From NCBI GenBank assembly GCA_013139625.1, contig WTAK01000443.1, positions 1-11,167 of the forward strand: a DNA stretch of 11,167 bases. Direction: 5' to 3'. Positions 1 to 6,159 of the stretch are shown here, one piece after another; the stretch's first letter is position 1; each line of letters starts with the position of its first letter. Position numbers and translations under genes: made by a program. The notes below the pieces were generated by a model. That model was not told the DNA's origin and did no database searches. It saw only the letters and a program-made list of their open reading frames with translations. Origin of the DNA: Candidatus Delongbacteria bacterium. Its GTDB lineage: Bacteria; UBA4055.

Positions 1-590
1 GTTGGAAAGATTATTTGGCTGAACTTTCAAAAGAAAATGATGATCTTACTCCTATTCATGAAGGTCTTAGTGATGATATTACTAGGATAAATTTAGTCGT
101 AAATAGATTTTCAAAAATTGCATCTGACAAAGAAGTAACTATGTGTGACCTCAAGCCATTAATTGAAGATACCGTTAACTATATTTCTTCTAGAATTCCA
201 AGTGAAGGATCTAAATTTAATATCGAATTAAAGTTAGATAACACTGCGAATATATATGCTAATAAATTACTTTTTGTCTGGACAATAGAAAACCTGATCA
301 AAAATTCAATTGAAGCTATACCTGACAATATTGATGGCAAAATAAAAATAAAACTATTTGAAGAAAAAAATAAACTTGTCGTGGAAGTAATTGATAACGG
401 ACATGGTATTACCATAGCTAATAAAGGGAACATATTCAAGACTGGGTTTACAACGAAAAATAGAGGATGGGGCCTTGGGTTATCACTGGCAAGAAAAGTA
501 ATTGAACAATATCATAACGGAAAACTTTTTATAAAAGTAACCTCTTCGAAAGGATCCACGATCCGTATAGAATTAAATAAGTACGTATAA
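1..590 (+). CDS. Sensor histidine kinase, C-terminal part (partial at window edge)
   Basis: This is the ATP-binding half of a two-component histidine kinase, which would autophosphorylate a histidine and pass the phosphate to a response regulator. Residues are counted from the TTG at 15. The N box is ENLIKNSIEAI (92-102), the G1 box is DNGHGI (127-132), an F-box-like IFKTGFTTK lies at 140-148, and the glycine-rich G2 box is GWGLGLSLAR (151-160). The region at 15-38 looks like the second helix of the dimerisation domain. The frame is open to position 1, reading (G)WKDYL before the TTG, so TTG at 15 is almost certainly not the start. The phospho-acceptor histidine and any sensor domain lie to the left of the window. 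The stop at 588-590 is 19 bp before lon, so co-transcription is likely. No response regulator is visible, and the stimulus cannot be inferred. Confidence 0.88.
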   Translation, partial: WKDYLAELSKENDDLTPIHEGLSDDITRINLVVNRFSKIASDKEVTMCDLKPLIEDTVNYISSRIPSEGSKFNIELKLDNTANIYANKLLFVWTIENLIKNSIEAIPDNIDGKIKIKLFEEKNKLVVEVIDNGHGITIANKGNIFKTGFTTKNRGWGLGLSLARKVIEQYHNGKLFIKVTSSKGSTIRIELNKYV

Positions 591-609
591 AAAATTAAAG
601 GTCAATAAA

Positions 610-1431
610 ATGCTAAGAAATTTGAATGTAAATCATGAGCTGTCTAATCTCAAGACAGGACTGATGATAAAAGTAGTACCTTGTAAAGATAAGATCCCAA
701 TTCCTGGGAATATTATATCTTTGAACATAGATTCACATCATTTAACGAATGTACTTGAAGATGCTGAGTTGACTGATTCTATGGTCATTCTTATCGGTAA
801 AAAGAACAAGATGGCATCTGACCATACGAGTGAATCATACTTCACTGTTGGTTCGGTTGGAAAAGTTATGCAAGTCATTAAAATACCCGGTATGGGAACA
901 AAAGCAGTTATCAGACCCATTAAGAGAGCTAGTATAATTGAATTTGTAATGTCTAACGAAACCTTGTATGCCCGAATAGATCCTATTGATATTAAACCTG
1001 ATTTAAGTAAGATAACTTTAGCATCTTTGAGGATCATCCGAAATTTATTTAAACAATATCTGGAATTAAACCCACAAATTGACGATAGTGCTATTAATCT
1101 TGATGGTGAAAATGAACATTCAGAATATATTGATACTATTCTGGATATCTTAAATATTAGTTATAACAGAAAACAAAAATTGCTGGAAATAACTGACTTT
1201 TCTGTATTGATCGATGAAATCCACATGCTTCTAATAAATGAGATCGAATTTTCAAAATTGGAAAAAAAGATCGAGACAGATGTTACTAAGAGAACGATCA
1301 AGGAACAAAAAGATTACTTTTTAAAAGAAAAGCTTCGAGGATTAAGTACAGAACTTGGTGCTGATTCAGTCGAGATCAGTGAAGTTAGCAAGATATATGA
1401 ACTGCAAAAGAAAAGAAACTTTCAAAATTAG
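610..1431 (+). CDS. lon: Lon protease, N-terminal fragment (frameshifted)
   Basis: This holds the N-terminal substrate-recognition domain and the start of the coiled-coil region of the ATP-dependent cytoplasmic protease Lon. The first ~110 residues fit the LON N domain (PKDKIPIPG-like start at about 22-33, beta-rich segment to about 120). The helical part after ~190 carries the Lon-typical stretch KRTIKEQKDYFLKEKLRGL (268-286 in Lon-style alignment, nucleotides ~1288-1344). The ATG at 610 follows AAAGGT with about 7 nt spacing. The frame ends at TAG 1429-1431 after an aberrant tail (KKRNFQN). The Lon reading continues in the -1 frame at once (EKKLSKLAEEKALHEIDKLK), joining the fragment at 1482-2960. 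Joined, the two parts give 783 aa, essentially the length of E. coli Lon (784). On its own this fragment lacks ATPase and protease domains. Confidence 0.85.
   Translation: MLRNLNVNHELSNLKTGLMIKVVPCKDKIPIPGNIISLNIDSHHLTNVLEDAELTDSMVILIGKKNKMASDHTSESYFTVGSVGKVMQVIKIPGMGTKAVIRPIKRASIIEFVMSNETLYARIDPIDIKPDLSKITLASLRIIRNLFKQYLELNPQIDDSAINLDGENEHSEYIDTILDILNISYNRKQKLLEITDFSVLIDEIHMLLINEIEFSKLEKKIETDVTKRTIKEQKDYFLKEKLRGLSTELGADSVEISEVSKIYELQKKRNFQN
1401..1431 (+). other. lon: Frameshift site inside lon (-1 relative to the upstream frame)
   Basis: The upstream Lon frame starts at positions congruent to 1 mod 3 and the downstream Lon frame at positions congruent to 0. The shift must occur after TGA 1398-1400 (a stop in the downstream frame) and before TAG 1429-1431 (the stop in the upstream frame). 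The interval holds an A-rich run, CAAAAGAAAAGAAAC (1405-1419). Loss of one A from such a run would explain the break. I see no perfect X XXY YYZ heptamer: A AAG AAA and G AAA AGA re-pair poorly. There is no SD-like stimulator 10-14 nt upstream and no strong stem-loop downstream. A true one-base deletion or an assembly error is therefore favoured over programmed frameshifting. Confidence 0.85.
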
Positions 1432-1481
1432 CTGAAGAAAAAGCTCTGCATGAAATTGATAAATTAAAAAAGATACACTCA

Positions 1482-2960
1482 ATGTCTCCCGAATATGGTC
1501 TGATCAGAGATTATCTGGAACTTATCGCATCATTGCCTTGGAAAAAGAAAAGTAGAGTAAATATTAACATTGACAAAGCAGAAGCAATTTTAGAAGAAGA
1601 TCACTATGGCTTAAAAAAGCCAAAAGAAAGAATAATTGAATATCTTTCAATATTAAAACTTGTAAAGAAATTAAAAAGTCCGATCCTATGCTTAGTTGGT
1701 CCTCCGGGAACAGGTAAAACTTCTCTTGGAAAATCAATTGCAAGATCATTGGGTAGAAAATATATCAGAATGGCCTTAGGTGGAGTGCATGACGAAGCTG
1801 AGATCAGAGGTCATAGAAAAACTTATATCGGAGCAATGCCCGGTAAAATAATTCAATCAATTCGTAGGTCAGGTGTTAATAATCCATTATTCCTTTTAGA
1901 TGAAATTGATAAGTTATCTTCTGATTTTAGAGGTGATCCTTCATCTGCATTATTGGAAGTTCTTGATCCTGAACAGAATCATTCTTTCAGAGATAATTAC
2001 CTTGATGTTGAATTCGATTTAAGCAATGTTCTTTTCATTGCTACTGCTAACGATCAATCTAAGATACCACCTGCGTTGCTTGATAGGATGGAACTTATCA
2101 GATTGGATGGATACCTTGACATTGAGAAATATAATATTGCTAAGAAATTTCTTATCCCTGAGCAGATAAAAGTCAATGGACTGAAAAAGAAAAATATTTG
2201 TTTCAGTGAAAATTGTGTTTACAGAATTATTTCTGAATACACTATGGAAGCAGGTGTAAGGGAGCTTGAGAGAAAGATCGCTAAGATCTGTCGTAAAACT
2301 GCAAGAATGATTATAAAGGATCCTGAAACTCAAATTCATGTAACTGCAAAAAATTTACATAATTTCCTCGGCACAGAAGAATACAGAGATTTTTCTCAGA
2401 CAACCGGTAAGAAAGTAGGTGAAGTAAACGGACTTGCATGGACTATCGCCGGCGGTGCAGTTCTCAAAGTAGAATCTAACCTGATGAGTGGTAAAGGTAA
2501 TCTTAACCTTACCGGTAAACTTGGTGATGTAATGAAAGAATCTGCTCAAGCTGCATTAAGCTATATCAAAACTTTTGCTGCTGATTATAATATTGATAAT
2601 AAAATATTTGTTGATAATGATATACATATTCATTTCCCTGAGGGTGCAACTCCAAAAGATGGCCCTTCTGCAGGTAGTACGATCATTATTTCATTATTAA
2701 GTGCTATTAAGAATATTCCTGTAGATCAAAGTATAGGTATGACTGGTGAAATAACTATTCATGGTGAAGTACTTGCAATCGGTGGTTTGAAAACAAAACT
2801 TATGGCTGCAAAAAGATCTAAGATATCAACTGTATTTATTCCTAGTCAGAATATCAAAGACCTTGACGATATTGATAAGCAGATAAAGTCTGCACTGAAG
2901 ATCATACCTGTATCACACATATCTGAAGTTATAAAATATATACTTGGAGAATTTAAATAA
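1482..2960 (+). CDS. lon: Lon protease, AAA+ and Ser-Lys protease domains (C-terminal fragment)
   Basis: This is the catalytic part of the ATP-dependent Lon protease, which unfolds and degrades damaged or regulatory proteins. Residues are counted from ATG 1482. Walker A GPPGTGKT is at 73-80, Walker B LFLLDEID at 136-143, arginine-finger/sensor regions include TAND (188-191) and GVRELERK (258-265), and the protease domain starts at about 310. The catalytic dyad is intact: Ser396 in PKDGPSAG and Lys439 in GGLKTKL, 43 residues apart as in E. coli Lon (S679/K722). The ATG at 1482 is the 'M' of the conserved family MSPE/MSAE motif and has no convincing SD, so it is probably not a native start. The coding sequence really begins just after the frameshift at ~1401-1431. 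The stop TAA shares its last A with the engB ATG (TAATG), implying translational coupling. Confidence 0.92.
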   Translation: MSPEYGLIRDYLELIASLPWKKKSRVNINIDKAEAILEEDHYGLKKPKERIIEYLSILKLVKKLKSPILCLVGPPGTGKTSLGKSIARSLGRKYIRMALGGVHDEAEIRGHRKTYIGAMPGKIIQSIRRSGVNNPLFLLDEIDKLSSDFRGDPSSALLEVLDPEQNHSFRDNYLDVEFDLSNVLFIATANDQSKIPPALLDRMELIRLDGYLDIEKYNIAKKFLIPEQIKVNGLKKKNICFSENCVYRIISEYTMEAGVRELERKIAKICRKTARMIIKDPETQIHVTAKNLHNFLGTEEYRDFSQTTGKKVGEVNGLAWTIAGGAVLKVESNLMSGKGNLNLTGKLGDVMKESAQAALSYIKTFAADYNIDNKIFVDNDIHIHFPEGATPKDGPSAGSTIIISLLSAIKNIPVDQSIGMTGEITIHGEVLAIGGLKTKLMAAKRSKISTVFIPSQNIKDLDDIDKQIKSALKIIPVSHISEVIKYILGEFK

Positions 2961-3637
2961 TGGTTGAAAATTTCAAAGTCATTGATGAAGAAGCTTCATA
3001 CAATAGTGATGATTTTAAAATAAAAGGTTCTGAATTTATCACAAGCGCATCTGATCGATCTGGATTTATAATTGATGAAAAAGAACAATTAGTTTTTGCA
3101 GGTAGGTCAAATGCCGGCAAATCTTCTTTGATAAACTCTCTACTGAACAGAAAGAAACTTGCAAAAACAAGTAATACTCCGGGAAAAACCAGATTAGTAA
3201 ATTATTTTCTCATTAACGAGAATTTCTATTTTGTTGACCTACCCGGTTACGGTTACGCCTCTGTTCCTAAAACTGAGAGAGAAAAGTGGAGAAGATTAAC
3301 CGAGAATTTCTTCGAAGGTAATGATAGACTTAGATTGGCATTTTCAATTGTGGATATAAGACACAAACCTACTGAAAATGATATGATGCTCATTGATACT
3401 TTTGATTTCTTCAATATACCTCAGATAGTCATCCTGAGTAAGAAGGATAAACTTTCAAATAACAAAGCATTTGTTCAGGTAAAGATGTTTAAGAAATTAC
3501 TGGCAGACAAAAAATCGATCGTGGAAATTATCCCATACAGCTCTGTCAAACATTTTAATCGGGGAAAAGTTATTAAAATTATCGGTGAATATCTAACCGA
3601 TATCGACCTAGAGGAGTATGATGATAGAGATCAATAA
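2960..3637 (+). CDS. engB: Ribosome biogenesis GTP-binding protein EngB/YihA/YsxC
   Basis: This is a TRAFAC-class GTPase needed for late assembly of the 50S ribosomal subunit. The G1 P-loop is GRSNAGKS (48-55), followed by the G2 region NTPGKTR (72-78). G3 is DLPGYGYA (93-100), G4 is SKKD (160-163, where TKxD is usual), and G5 is around PYSS (192-195). The family usually has GRSNVGKS, so the alanine at 52 is a mild variant. The length of 225 aa is slightly above the ~200 typical because of an N-terminal extension of about 20 residues and an acidic C-terminal tail (LEEYDDRDQ). The ATG overlaps the lon stop (TAATG), with GGAGA at 2946-2950 upstream. The lon-engB adjacency is also known from Bacillus, which supports both identities. 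The 3' end overlaps the ferredoxin gene. Confidence 0.95.
   Translation: MVENFKVIDEEASYNSDDFKIKGSEFITSASDRSGFIIDEKEQLVFAGRSNAGKSSLINSLLNRKKLAKTSNTPGKTRLVNYFLINENFYFVDLPGYGYASVPKTEREKWRRLTENFFEGNDRLRLAFSIVDIRHKPTENDMMLIDTFDFFNIPQIVILSKKDKLSNNKAFVQVKMFKKLLADKKSIVEIIPYSSVKHFNRGKVIKIIGEYLTDIDLEEYDDRDQ
3611..3616 (+). promoter_or_regulatory. Shine-Dalgarno GAGGAG for the ferredoxin gene
   Basis: GAGGAG lies inside the end of engB. The ATG at 3618 is only 1 nt downstream, and the ATG at 3621 is 4 nt downstream. Spacing therefore favours 3621 as the start, giving the usual ferredoxin opening MIEINK. Confidence 0.6.
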
Positions 3638-3803
3638 AAATCTTTGTGATAGATGTGGAACTTGTGTAGCGGTTTGTGAAACTGATTGTATTACTGTTTA
3701 TGAAGCATACATTGAAATTGATAATAATAAATGTATTAGTTGTAAAAAATGTGTATGGATATGTCCTGTTGATGCTTTAACTTTAGTCACTGAGGAGAAA
3801 TAG
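3621..3803 (+). CDS. Two-[4Fe-4S] (dicluster) ferredoxin
   Basis: This is a small cytoplasmic electron carrier with two CxxCxxCxxxC motifs. Numbered from the alternative ATG at 3618, Cys10/13/16/20 (CDRCGTCVAVC) and Cys39/42/45/49 (CISCKKCVWIC, followed by P50) should ligate two [4Fe-4S] clusters. The first motif lacks the Pro that normally follows the fourth Cys (it has Glu21), and an additional Cys24 is present. The length is 60 aa from 3621 or 61 aa from 3618. Spacing to the SD at 3611-3616 favours 3621. The gene overlaps the end of engB by 17 nt and its stop directly abuts the methyltransferase TTG, so it is translated as part of the same operon. The redox partner is unknown. No oxidoreductase is encoded nearby. 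Confidence 0.92.
   Translation: MIEINKNLCDRCGTCVAVCETDCITVYEAYIEIDNNKCISCKKCVWICPVDALTLVTEEK
3792..3797 (+). promoter_or_regulatory. Shine-Dalgarno GAGGAG deciding the TTG start of the methyltransferase
   Basis: GAGGAG sits at the end of the ferredoxin gene, 6 nt before TTG 3804. The first in-frame ATG would remove 50 residues, so this SD is the best evidence for the TTG start. Confidence 0.7.
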
Positions 3804-4595
3804 TTGAAGCAATTCTTACAGAAAGTTTTCAGGAAACTAGGCATACTTGAGTATGCTGATTATATTAAATTCATTCTAAGCTATTTTTCATTCTTATCAA
3901 GGAATCGAAACTTCAAGAAAAATAATCCAAACATAGTATTACCTCCGCATTATATGCTTTTTGAATCTTTTGGAAAAATGGATTATGCTTCTTACTTTGA
4001 AAAAGGAAAGGAAAGTGCTGATGATATTTTAGAGCTTCTGGAGAAACATCATTCTCTTGAAAATATTAATTTACTTGAGTGGGGATGCGGTCCTGTAAGA
4101 ATATTACGCCACATACCTGAAATACTCTCAAGTAAAAGATCTCAGGTTTTTGGTTCGGATTATAATCCTGAAACAATTAAGTGGAATAAAAAATCATTCG
4201 ACAACTTAAATTTTTCCAAGAACGATCTACTGCCTCCTCTTGAATATGATAATAACTTTTTTGATGTAATATTTTGTATCTCTGTTTTTACACATCTTGA
4301 TGAAATAACAGAACTTAAATGGTTTAATGAGATCATCAGGGTTTTAAAACCGGGTGGGATATTCCTTTTATCAATTCATGGAGAATCGAGCAAGGATAGA
4401 CTTAGTGAAGAAGAAAAAAAGATCTTTGATGAAAAAGGATGTGTTATCAGAAGTAATGTAACTGAGGGTAAACGCAGTTTTGTTTCTTATAATTCTGAGA
4501 AATTTATGCGTAAAACAATGCTCAAAGATGTTCAAATTTTAGAGTTCATTCCCGGAAAAACGAATGAGCAGGATATCTGGATCATAAAGAAATAA
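3804..4595 (+). CDS. Class I SAM-dependent methyltransferase
   Basis: This is a 263-aa predicted methyltransferase of unknown substrate. The Rossmann core starts at about residue 88. Motif I is LLEWGCGPVR (90-99), the ribose-binding acidic residue of motif II is Asp119 in GSDYNPE, motif IV is FDVIFCISVFTHLDE (153-167), and the post-motif RVLKPGGIFLLSIHG spans 179-193. This pattern is typical of the Methyltransf_11/25-type families, which act on small molecules, lipids, sugars or proteins. Residues 1-50 form a basic and then hydrophobic N-terminal segment (IKFILSYFSFLS, 21-32) that might touch the membrane. This last point is only a guess. The start is TTG, directly after the ferredoxin stop and 6 nt after GAGGAG. 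It is the last gene of the run and is followed by a hairpin at 4604-4625. Confidence 0.85.
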   Translation: MKQFLQKVFRKLGILEYADYIKFILSYFSFLSRNRNFKKNNPNIVLPPHYMLFESFGKMDYASYFEKGKESADDILELLEKHHSLENINLLEWGCGPVRILRHIPEILSSKRSQVFGSDYNPETIKWNKKSFDNLNFSKNDLLPPLEYDNNFFDVIFCISVFTHLDEITELKWFNEIIRVLKPGGIFLLSIHGESSKDRLSEEEKKIFDEKGCVIRSNVTEGKRSFVSYNSEKFMRKTMLKDVQILEFIPGKTNEQDIWIIKK

Positions 4596-4603
4596 TACGA
4601 AGC

Positions 4604-4625
4604 GGGAAGGCGTTGGAACCTTCCC
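4604..4625. terminator. GC-rich hairpin between convergent genes (terminator or REP-like remnant)
   Basis: GGGAAGG (4604-4610) pairs perfectly with CCTTCCC (4619-4625) around the 8-nt loop CGTTGGAA. It lies 8 bp after the methyltransferase stop and 23 bp from the end of the convergent DUF1015 gene, the position expected for a shared bidirectional terminator. Neither strand has a clean T-tract right after the stem, so intrinsic termination is not certain. The loop could be the remainder of a longer palindrome (GGCGTT.../AAC..CC with two bases lost from the right arm), which would suit a degenerate REP-like element. Confidence 0.5.
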
Positions 4626-4648
4626 TTACAAATATCCTCTGTGCTCTT

Positions 4649-5896
4649 TTAATCTTCTAAAGAGTGAACTAATAACCCCGATCTCAATTTTGGTTCGAAC
4701 CAAGTTGACTTCGGAGGCATAACCTTACCAGCATCAGCGATATTCATCAATTCTTCAATAGAAGTTGGGTGCATAGCGAATGCAACTTGGAAATTTCCAC
4801 CGTTAACAAGTCTTTCAAGTTCTTCAAGACCTCTGATACCACCGATAAAGTCAACATCGTTACTTGTTCTAGGATCCGTAATTCCAAAGAATGGATCTAG
4901 GATATTATTCTGAAGAACAGCAATATCCAATGAATTCACAGGATCACCTTTAATAATATATTCATCTCTGATAGTAAGTTTATACCATTCATTTTTATAG
5001 TACATCCCAACTCTGCTCTTACAGCAAGGCTTATACTTGTCAGCACCTTTCTTTTCAACTTCGTAAACTTTTTCAATTGCTGAGAACATTTCTTCTTCAG
5101 TATGACCGTTCAGGCTCTTAAGAACTCTGTTGTAATCCATGATCATAAGTTGTTCGTCTGGGAATAAAACTGATAAGAAATAATTATATTCTTCATTACC
5201 GGTGTGATTTGGATTAGCTTTTTTTCTTCTGCCGGCTACGATTGCAGCTGAAGCTGATCTGTGGTGACCATCTGCTACGTATAGATAATCAAGCTTTGCG
5301 AACTCATCTACAAGCTTATTGCTAAGCTCATCATTCTCAATTGTCCATACAGTGTGACCGATACCATCGGTTGCTACGAAATCATAAACAGGATCAACTT
5401 TAACTGCTTCTGCTACAAGATCATCAATAGACTTCTGAGCTCTATAAGTTAAGAATATAGGGCCGGCATTAACATTTGTTATATCAACGTGCTTAATTCT
5501 ATCATTCTCTTTCACTTTTCTCGTATATTCGTGCTTCTTGATCACATCATCATCATAATCTTTAGCAGAACTACATCCAACAATACCATACTGTTCTTTA
5601 CCATTCATAGTTTGACGGTAGATATAAAGCTTATCTCTGTCTTCTTTTTCCATAGTTCCTTCAGAGATCAACTTGTTCATATTATTCTTTGCTGTCTGAT
5701 ATACTTCATCTGAGTAAAGATCGATACCTACAGGAAGGTCAATTTCAGGTTTTACAACATGAAGAAATGAATATGTATTATCCTTTGTTAATTCTCTTGC
5801 TTCTTCACTGTTTAAAACATCGTAAGGGAAACTTGCAACTTTTTCTTCTAAACCTTTCTTAGGTCTGATAGCTTTGAATTTTCTTAAAACTGCCAT
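4649..5896 (-). CDS. DUF1015 family protein (possible ParB/SerK-like kinase fold)
   Basis: This 415-aa cytoplasmic protein is recognised as DUF1015. Family-like blocks are FPYDVLNSEEAR (23-34), the charged motif KHEYTRKVKENDRIKH (121-136, the HE/T...K..DR pattern), AGPIFLTYR (144-152) and YVADGHHRSASA (206-217). The DGHHR block resembles the motif of ParB-fold free-serine kinases (SerK/SbnI), and from memory DUF1015 genes often sit beside serA/serC in Bacteroides and clostridia. A role in phosphoserine or cysteine metabolism is therefore an inference and not shown here. No ser or cys gene is in this window. The start is ATG 5894-5896 with GGAG about 7 nt upstream. There is no signal peptide or membrane segment. 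It is convergent with the methyltransferase and divergent from the export operon. Confidence 0.85.
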   Translation of the reverse strand: MAVLRKFKAIRPKKGLEEKVASFPYDVLNSEEARELTKDNTYSFLHVVKPEIDLPVGIDLYSDEVYQTAKNNMNKLISEGTMEKEDRDKLYIYRQTMNGKEQYGIVGCSSAKDYDDDVIKKHEYTRKVKENDRIKHVDITNVNAGPIFLTYRAQKSIDDLVAEAVKVDPVYDFVATDGIGHTVWTIENDELSNKLVDEFAKLDYLYVADGHHRSASAAIVAGRRKKANPNHTGNEEYNYFLSVLFPDEQLMIMDYNRVLKSLNGHTEEEMFSAIEKVYEVEKKGADKYKPCCKSRVGMYYKNEWYKLTIRDEYIIKGDPVNSLDIAVLQNNILDPFFGITDPRTSNDVDFIGGIRGLEELERLVNGGNFQVAFAMHPTSIEELMNIADAGKVMPPKSTWFEPKLRSGLLVHSLED

Positions 5897-6033
5897 GTTA
5901 CACTCCGTTATATTTTTAAATTATTTTTGTTTTTAAGCACTGCAATTTATATTAGTTATTTTTTTCACTATAGGTGTGCAATATATTTTGAATTGAAGAT
6001 TCAGTCAAGAATATTTTTTAGAGGAAAAATTTT

Positions 6034-6081
6034 ATGATTTTTTCTTATGATAATAACGAATTCCAATATATATTTAATTAG
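6034..6081 (+). CDS. Possible 15-residue leader ORF upstream of the export operon
   Basis: ATG 6034 is preceded by AGAGGA (6020-6025) at an 8-nt distance, one of the better SD matches in the window. It reads MIFSYDNNEFQYIFN before TAG at 6079-6081. The stop is 3 bp before the palindrome at 6085-6105, and the adaptor starts 78 bp later. It could be a leader peptide, a chance ORF, or the remnant of a larger gene. There is no homology I can recognise. Confidence 0.25.
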   Translation: MIFSYDNNEFQYIFN

Positions 6082-6084
6082 TAC

Positions 6085-6105
6085 AGACGTAGTACCACTA
6101 CGTCT
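6085..6105. repeat. REP-like palindrome upstream of the export operon
   Basis: AGACGTAGT (6085-6093) and ACTACGTCT (6097-6105) form a perfect 9-bp stem with a 3-nt spacer ACC. The GACG...CGTC core and the preceding GTAC (one base from the GTAG foot of REP elements) resemble the REP elements in the transposase gene at 10818-10953. It may be a degenerate member of a related family. There is no T-tract after it, so it is unlikely to be a terminator. Confidence 0.6.
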
Positions 6106-6159
6106 CATAATATCGAATTAAAAAACGCATTAAATAAAAAACAATTTCAGGATAATATA

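Larger units (their letters stand above)
5897..6159. other. Divergent intergenic region between DUF1015 and the export operon
   Basis: These 263 bp of very AT-rich DNA must contain the promoters of both divergent units. Only weak matches are visible, for example TTGAAT at 5988-5993 followed after 16 nt by AATATT on the plus strand, and I do not trust them in such AT-rich DNA. Definite contents are the GGAG ribosome site for the minus-strand gene (5903-5906), a short SD-led ORF (6034-6081), a 9-bp-arm palindrome (6085-6105) and AGGA at 6149-6152, seven bases before the adaptor ATG. No RNA gene is recognisable. Confidence 0.6.

Noticed and set aside
15..17. TTG 15 as the start of the histidine kinase
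   Set aside because: Upstream codons remain open to position 1 and continue the dimerisation-helix sequence, and the phospho-acceptor histidine would be missing.
1405..1419. Programmed -1 ribosomal frameshift site in lon
   Set aside because: There is no perfect slippery heptamer, no upstream SD-like stimulator and no strong downstream stem-loop. The A-rich run is better explained by a one-base loss or assembly error.
5489..5713. Plus-strand ORF opposite the DUF1015 gene
   Set aside because: It is an antisense shadow of a well-conserved coding region, with no SD and low-complexity hydrophobic content.
5905..5975. Sigma-70 promoter for the DUF1015 gene (for example TATAGT on the minus strand)
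   Set aside because: No acceptable -35 box lies at the right distance, and AT-rich DNA gives many -10-like matches by chance.
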